Part shown: one piece after another, positions 57,126-64,000 of the stretch | Layout: each line of letters starts with the position of its first letter | Position numbering within the stretch: the first letter of the stretch is position 1 | Source: Linum tenue | Lineage: Eukaryota > Streptophyta > Magnoliopsida > Malpighiales > Linaceae | Direction of reading: 5' to 3' | Assembly (NCBI GenBank): GCA_946122785.1 | Contig: CAMGYJ010000009.1 | Location: forward strand, 7,098,937 to 7,162,936 | Length of the DNA stretch: 64,000 nt | Position numbers and translations under genes: made by a program | The notes under the pieces: generated by a model | The model's database searches: none | What the model saw: only the letters and a program-made list of their open reading frames with translations | What the model was told of the DNA's origin: nothing

Positions 57126-58784
57126 CTACAAGCAGCTGCCGGGCTGCACGAGCCCAATTGTCGTTCCATCGGCATTGGCACAAGACGCCACCGCCGGCTT
57201 CTTGTTGTAAGTCAGTCTCACGTTGTCAAGTCGAATCCCTTTGCAAGGGTTCCTCTTGCTGCAATCGAAGTTCACCGCCACTTCGGTGGCCGATGTTCCG
57301 TGAATGTCCTGGTACGTCACGTCGCTCACTCTCACCCCCGAGGCCTGCACACATCGTCGTCGTAATACGCGATTAGAGAAAATGTTGTTTTACGGAAGAA
57401 CGAAACAGAGTGGTGACTGAAAGAATTTTTTTAATTTTTTTTACCGTGTCCGGACAGTTTCTGTCGGGGCAGTAACGCTGGTCGATGAAGATGGGATTCT
57501 GCACATTGTTCATCGTAGCATGTTGGAAGAGAATGTTTCTGGCGAACCCGTTGCTGGGTTTCCCCCACGATTTGATCCTCAGCCCGTTCGTCGTTCCGGT
57601 GAATGTGGTTGACTTCACTGTCACATTCTGCACCCCTGGCTCGTTCACATTCTTGCCTAGGCTCCCAATGCTGCACATTGTCACATGGTCGATTAGTTTC
57701 GAATTCAGTATAATTAAATCCCCTGAAGTTGAAAAATTATGTTCCATCATTAATGAGAAATGAATCATGCCCTTTGCCACGTCTAATTAATTATTGTGCG
57801 TTTTTTACTCTTACCTGATACCGTGGCCGGGGCCACATGCGAAATTCTCGATCCGCAGGTTGGCCGCGCCGGGGCCGATGGAGACGCAGTCGTCGCCGGT
57901 GGCGACCTTCGTGTTGACGACGGTCACGCCGGTGGACATCTGGATGTGGATTCCGTCCGTGTTGGGCGAGTTCCCGGGGGCGGAGATCCTGACGCCCTGC
58001 AGTTTCACGTTCTGGCAGAAGTTGATGACCACGTGGAACATCTGGCTGTTGAGCGACGTCACCCCGCTCACCAGAACGTTGTTACAGAACGAAAACCCCA
58101 GAGTCTGTTTTCCAGAGAGAAAAACGAAGAATCGATTAGTTGAACTGTAATTAGTCACGACGGAGCCAGGAATCTGAACGAGGGACTAAAATCTACTCCC
58201 AGGGTACAAAAAAACAGAGGAAGGCTAGGCTAGCTAGGCACGTGCCCCCCTGCCTCACACCATGTGACCTCCAAATCCTACTTTATTACTTTAATTAATG
58301 TTACTACTAATGCTAACTACTTAATTTAATTGACGGGTCCGTTACGTACTGTGGCGCCGGTGGGGCATTTACGGCCGGCGAGCTTGCAGGACCACAGAGG
58401 TGCGCCCTTGCCGTCGAGGACGCCGCCGGAGATGGTGACGCCGTTGACGTATTGGAATTCGATCCAATTCGGGTTGTTCCCGATGGCCCAGATGTCGGAA
58501 GGCGCGACGAGGGTGCCGTCGATTCGAATGAAGATTGCACTGTTACGACACGGTCCTTTGAACAACATGCTCCGTGTTAGGAACCTGCCTTTCGGCACGT
58601 ACAATGTGACGCCGCGAGTCGAGCTGCAGGCCTGCTTCCACGCTGCTAGGAAGGCGCTGGTCGAATCGGTCCGACCGTCGGGTTTTGCCCCGAATTGGAT
58701 GACATTGAATTGTGGGGAAGCTGCTAGGGATTGATGGAGCAGAGCAACGAGGCAGAGGAGGGAAAGGAGGGCAGAGTTGTTCAT
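57126..58784 (-). CDS. Polygalacturonase (GH28), copy 2
   Basis: Four exons (58350-58784, 57815-58104, 57445-57670, 57126-57344) encode 389 residues. A short signal peptide (ALLSLLCLVALLHQSLA) precedes SPQFNVIQFGAKPDGRTDST. The GH28 motifs are complete: SPNTDG (Asp about 195), GDD (216-217), GHGIS (His about 239) and RIK (273-275). The predicted role is hydrolysis of wall pectin (homogalacturonan). In exon 3 it matches copy 1 at 65 of 75 residues by my count, and exon 2, 3 and 4 lengths are identical, so the pair arose by tandem duplication. Exon 1 is 30 bases shorter, mainly in the signal peptide. Introns are shorter than in copy 1. It ends PGSCL. A TATA box lies at 58847-58854. Promoter and intron differences could give different expression; that is inference. 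Confidence 0.94.
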
Positions 58785-60089
58785 TTTTGTGTTGTTGAAT
58801 TGGGGAAGTAGTGATGAATGAATTTGGTTGTTTGGATTTGGAGGGTTATTTATAGGCCCGTTTCTTTTGCATAATGTGGGAGGAATTGAATAGATACAGT
58901 TGATCTACTTAAACTTAATTAACTTGTGGTAATCAAAGTTTTGTGAGCTTGATTACAGTGCAATCAAGAGTTCTTTCTTTTAATCTCTCTCTCTTTCCTT
59001 TGATTAAAAAAATTGGGGTAATGAGGAACAATGTATGAAATTCCATTGACTTGCAGGAGGTGTAATTTTTCAGCAAATGGAATTGGCTTTCTACGAAAAA
59101 ATCACTTTTTTCGTTGCCAAACGCGAATCGTTTTATAGTGCATTGACACTTAGATTAGTATAACTCTTGGTGGTAATTTTTTTTTTATTTTATGTTTGAG
59201 TCGTTTGAATCAGTTCTTTTTGAAGGAAGGCCCTCTATTTGTATCCGACTATGAGTCGTGTTTTTAATTTTCAGGCCTGGCTGACGTTTAGGATGTAACT
59301 ATCTCTTCTTTTGAATCAATATAAGATTATCTTTTGTAAAAAAAAACAGTTTTTTTTGTAAGAAATGAAATTGTATTGTTGGTCTATTTGCTGCTTATTT
59401 TTTTTTTTTTTTTTTTTTTGGTAAAACTGAAAGCTAACACATTAGGAAAATCTCACATAAAAAAAATGCGGGAGAAATCTATAGTTTATAAGAAAACAAA
59501 TTATTTTTAATTGACAAGAGGTGTTATGAAATTAAACATACCCAGTGAGTGACCTTTTAAAAAATCATAATGATGGATTCAAGAACAAAATGATACAAGG
59601 TAGACCAAAGTGGATGATATATATTCATTAAAAAAAGTTGCGATGTTGTACTAAATTTCAAGTGTGAAACAACATAAAATGGAACTAAAGTTTTGTTTTG
59701 TGAAAAACAGATTACAGATTACAACTTTTGGATTCAAAATAATTAAAGAAAAACACCCTTTTGCTTTGCTTGCCAAGTGGTATGTGCGGTCATGGCGGTT
59801 AGCTGGGTTTCGTCTGCTGTAAATAACGGCAATGGGTCTTTCTGAAAAAAACGATTTTAATAATAACGGATTAACGGCAGTCATGGGACACCGTTAGTTT
59901 GATTTATCTGAAAGTCTGAAATTATTGGCAAAAGAAAAAAACCGTTTGCTTTTGCCGAAGGCACTTTTGTTTATGTTTTCCCCCCATACTTTGAATCATG
60001 GGACGAGTAATATAAGTTGATAAGTTGAATCAAAATATATTCTTTCTTGATATATGGTTTATTTTTTTACTTAATACTATCTAAGCGAT
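58785..60089. other. Copy 2 promoter and AT-rich DNA
   Basis: The promoter is followed by AT-rich DNA with a T22 run (59398-59419). That run could be the tail of a retroposed sequence, but I see no body attached to it. No gene supported. Confidence 0.4.
58847..58854 (-). promoter_or_regulatory. TATA box of polygalacturonase copy 2
   Basis: TATAAATA on the minus strand, 62 bases upstream of the ATG, matching copy 1. Confidence 0.75.
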
Positions 60090-60160
60090 TCAAATTTGGG
60101 ACCTTTAGGTTCAAGATTAGTGATACTATCACTCGACCAAGTCTTTGTTTATTACCATAT
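60090..60160 (-). mobile_element. SINE-like sequence
   Basis: On the minus strand it reads ACTTGGTCGAGTGATAGTAT then AACCTAAAGGTCCCAAATTT. It is similar to the element at 52160-52240, with A box-like and B box-like regions. Boundaries are uncertain. Confidence 0.45.
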
Positions 60161-63100
60161 TAAAAAATATTGTTGTTTTGATAAACATATTGAACTTGAA
60201 TCTTAAAGCGCCAGACATGGTCAAGGACGGGTCAGGCTAATTTACACCCCCTACCGGATACACTTTTGTTAACGTTTTACCATATTTTGAATCACTGAAT
60301 GAGTACTAGGAGGTGAAAATTGGTACAGTGTAGGGATCTCAATACCAAATACCGAAATCCAGAATATCGAATCACACTCTAAAATCAATCCAAATCACAA
60401 TCACTAAATAATATCGGTATCTCAATCAATATTATCAAATACAAAATTAATCACCCTTGCAAAAAAGGAATCGGGGTTCATCGAACTATATTTTTGGGAT
60501 ATAATTTTTTTTTAATTATCTAATGTATTAATTGATACAAAAAAGTAAAGGTATAATTCGGGCGAACTAAAAGAATTTGAGAGAGTGTTTTTTCCCCTTT
60601 TCGAAGGCAACCTGCTGATAATCTATTGTGCATAATTACGAGATAAAAACCCATAAAAATTGATGAATATCATCTTGGCCCAACAATCTAAACAAAAATT
60701 GATGGTTTTATTATACTCCTCCGGACCTTACCAGAAAGACAAGAAACTACTAGCAGGGCCATGAGAATCTGGGTGGCTGGTGAAGAAGAGTACAAATTAA
60801 GTGCACCGTACAACGTCTTTTTTTTTTTTTGCGCTTGCTTAATGTAACAATAGGCTGCCTCGACGTCGGAAAATATGAAAAGCATTACGTGAGACAGCAA
60901 ACTTGCAGACGGACGATGACTTAGTTGATCGGTTATTAAGCTTCTTTAATTTTATCGTCATCCAATGATATATAACACATACATTTCGGCACAAGGTATG
61001 ATGATATTTTAATTTTATCCTAGAAAAATTTGGGATCTTCTAAAAATTTCACTTGCCCGAAACTTGAACATCAATTGCGGTCTAAAACTTTGGGATATTC
61101 CAAAATCGTGAGCTAGCCCTTTTCGAGCTATGACCGACTTCGACAGTGTGACTAGCGAGCCACCTCAACTAACGACTCAGCTGTAAGTAAATTCATTTTT
61201 AACTTACAAGTTAGACTTGTTAATAATTTATAAAATTTGTTAGTTTATCTATATGAGTGGACTATTAGACAAGATGCACATTGCGACGGATTAATTAAAA
61301 CAGGTAAATCCAATATTATATATATTTGCCAATATAGATTTTGTGTTTTTTTTATAATTATTATTTGAAGATGAACATATAGCTGATGGAAGCCATGTTT
61401 AATTATTCGGTTTTTGGTTGCTTTAGCCACAAGAATAATGCCTTCCCCTTCCCCAAGTTTTGATGCAATGCATGTATGTCCTGTCTTTCACGCTTTAATT
61501 CCTTTTCATTATGTTTTTTTTCCTTTTCTTTTTCTTTTTAACCGTAATGTGAGCCAAAAACTCTTTTCTCCTTTGCAACCGAAATTCATTATTAGTTAAA
61601 AAAAATACATCCACTTAATAACAACGACGCCTTAAGACTCTTTGAACATGTTGCTTCAATTAGTCACTTCCATGGTCTACGGAGGATATTGTGCCAAAAA
61701 GGGTAGTGGCTAATTAGGTGGAGTAGGAAGGCAAAGTATCGGCGGCCTACCATATCCATATTTTCTTTCCCATGTCTCTTACTTGGAAAAATTCTTTTCC
61801 ATGGATATATGAGTCATAAACCAAAAAAATTTCGACGGGTTATCGTGGTAATCATTTAACCGGTAGTATTTGAATAATTTGGTTTGGTTAATTTGGGTAA
61901 TTGATTTGATTTGATTAAATTTTTTAGCTTGTTTGGTTTAGGTGGTTTGTTTGGTTTCAGACACTCCTAAGTCCTAACTAATCAAACCAAATTAACCAGT
62001 TAAGTAATTAGTCGTATATCTAGTATATTATATACACATACTTAATACTTTGCATAGTCACTCAAGAGACAAAGGTTTCTCCTTTTTAGGCTCATAAATA
62101 ATAAAGCTCAATATTGTTTCTATACCGTAGATTTGTATTTGTAGACTGTATACCACAATATATGGAAGCTTAATTTGGATAAAAGCTCGTACATTGTGTT
62201 GTATGAAGACTTGAAAGAGAGGTCTTTTCAGCCTATGAGAATTGATAGGAGACTAATTAAGTCAATTCATACAAACAAAACAATTCATTAACCATACCAT
62301 CAGCATATATTTTTGTTAGGTGAAAAATTCTATTGACTGTAAAATAATTGTATTAGTTTCATATATTTATGTTGAGGGTTAACTATAGCTTTGTGTTGCT
62401 TGTTATGTTTTATTCATTATATAAATTGCAAATTGATGAATTAATTGAAAAAAATTTCTCACTTAATGATAAATATGATGTTATATTGGTTAATTTGGTT
62501 AACCAATTAACCAAACTGATTAAAATTTAACTTCGTATTCTATTAGTTTGGACGATAGGTTATGATATTGTATTGCATGGGTAATAGAATTTAACCTTAT
62601 TTGATTTGGTAATTACCATGGTAACCATTTCAATACCCCTAATATTTTGAGCAAAGAAAATATTAACCTTTCTAAACACGTGGTAATATCATGATATGAC
62701 TATTAGGAATTTCATTTCATTACCTAAGTTAATTAGTATTACGTACTTATGATGCATGAATTAGAGATGGGCCGATACATTTTAGATATATAGCACGATC
62801 CCATGTGCATTACTAGATCTAGTTTTCGTCATTGAATTAAGACTCAACTTAGATAACATAATTATTTCTTCTTTCTTTTTTCTCCCCGATGAATGAGATC
62901 GAGCACAATTATTTGTTGACTTGACGTTAATCAATAAGCTTTTTTTGGTCAAGCTTGGTTGCATTACTTTTGGGCAAGATTGAGGCGCCTATCGAGCGAC
63001 TTTTTTGTTTTAGAAATTAGAACAGCATTATTTCTTATCTAATTTCTTCCACAGTAAATAGCTAAATGCAAACTAGTGTGGTCGATTTCGAAGAAAGTCA

Positions 63101-64000
63101 ACTTTCACCCACCGTAAGAGCGCCTAAGGCCCATGTGCAACAACATGGTGAATGTAAGCATAGAATAAAAGTCTCCTATGTACCAAAATGTTCCCAAGCA
63201 GAAAAATATATTATGTTGCATCCCGAATTATGAGAATTATATCTTTGTATAAAGAATTTATTGGATTTTGCATAACATATAAATATATAAGAGTGGGTTT
63301 CGATAAGTGCAGTTGAAATACATGAAGTTGAAATACATGAATTTTAGATGTTTGTATTTGAAATACATGTAATTCAAATTATAGTCTAAAGTGTATCCAT
63401 CAAAGGTTATTAGAGTATAGTATAATGTCTAGAGTGTAAAAAATGGAACCCGCAATTATGCTAATCGTCGACATGAATGCGTATTGTGGAGATTGTCTGG
63501 TGTACGATATACACCGACTTTTATATGATATACGATAGACGTCACCATATATATTATTCACTACATAATATATTAGTTTTAGCGTTATACACGAGCCCGT
63601 ACATACATCAATCTCATGGCTTTGCTATACTGTTAATAAAGAAATGAAACAAAATATTCCCCACAACAGGTAACAGAATTAGAGGAAGTTACGTACTGAT
63701 CTAGCCCACATGACCCTGAAAATAAGCCTTGTTTACCGTTATTTAATCCATGATCACAGCATCACCCATATATTTTGTGAAAAATAAGATCAAAAGAGAG
63801 TAACCAATTAATTAATTGGGGGTTATTATGACTTCTTCTAGAGATTGGGTAGGGTGCTACTAGCTCTTATCACTCTACTAACACTAACACTAATTATAAG
63901 AGTATTAAGCTCTGTTATATACGTCCCATATTCTCATTGATGCGGTTTCATTTGCAAATTACAGTGTTCAATACATAAACTTAATATATTTTAAGATTTA
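60161..64000. other. AT-rich intergenic DNA with transposon-like repeats
   Basis: No gene supported in 3.8 kb. 61865-62540 contains many GGTTTGGTTAATTTGG words in both orientations (including GGTTAACCAATTAACC near 62500), probably an old inverted-repeat element. 63487-63560 shares GGAGATTGTCTGGTGTA and ACCATATATA words with 48536-48600. 63300-63380 has tandem GAAATACATGAA units. Open frames are short and without motifs. Confidence 0.4.

Noticed and set aside
59398..59419. Poly(A) tail of a processed pseudogene or LINE
   Set aside because: No coding or repeat body could be found adjoining the T-run.

Overview
This window is nuclear DNA of a dicotyledonous flowering plant. The evidence is spliced protein-coding genes with close Arabidopsis counterparts, AT-rich intergenic DNA, and many decayed LTR, LINE, SINE, hAT, Harbinger and CACTA elements. 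I cannot name the species. There is no operon structure, CRISPR array or rRNA gene. Gene models were assembled by hand from GT-AG (and two GC-AG) junctions, reading-frame continuity and remembered family sequences. No alignment or transcript data were available.

Layout. 1-3.9 kb: repeats (a 5'-truncated LINE, a Harbinger-type MITE, another inverted-repeat element, a cluster of short repeats). 3.9-9.5 kb (+): CLPR1, a non-catalytic subunit of the plastid Clp protease. Its intron 5 holds an antisense, gag-only LTR retrotransposon with a 5-bp target duplication and LTRs that look identical. 10.2-13.5 kb (-): BUB3, the WD40 mitotic checkpoint protein, convergent with CLPR1. 16.2-20.1 kb (+): a ZFPL1-like zinc-finger membrane protein. 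20-26 kb: intergenic, with an hAT transposase relic and an hAT-like MITE. 26.0-27.4 kb (+): an RSL-type bHLH root-hair regulator. 28.2-34.4 kb (-): a vacuolar sorting receptor with a SINE and an hAT-like MITE in introns. 37.7-40.2 kb (-): a DUF936 protein. 41.7-42.2 kb (+): a small basic His-rich protein of unknown function. 42.4-44.2 kb: a CACTA remnant between direct repeats. 45.9-48.0 and 57.1-58.8 kb (-): two duplicated GH28 polygalacturonases, with about 9 kb of transposon-rich DNA between them (MITEs, a truncated LINE, SINEs, an orphan two-exon gene fragment, a 194-bp-period duplication). 58.9-64 kb: AT-rich DNA with no gene that I can support.

The genes belong to unrelated processes: plastid proteolysis, spindle checkpoint, Golgi or endomembrane functions, root-hair growth, vacuolar sorting and pectin degradation. 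The only local functional group is the polygalacturonase pair. The most noteworthy items are the very young gag-only retrotransposon in an essential plastid gene's intron, the two GC-AG introns, the small transposons with exact target duplications, and the orphan gene fragment near 52.5 kb.
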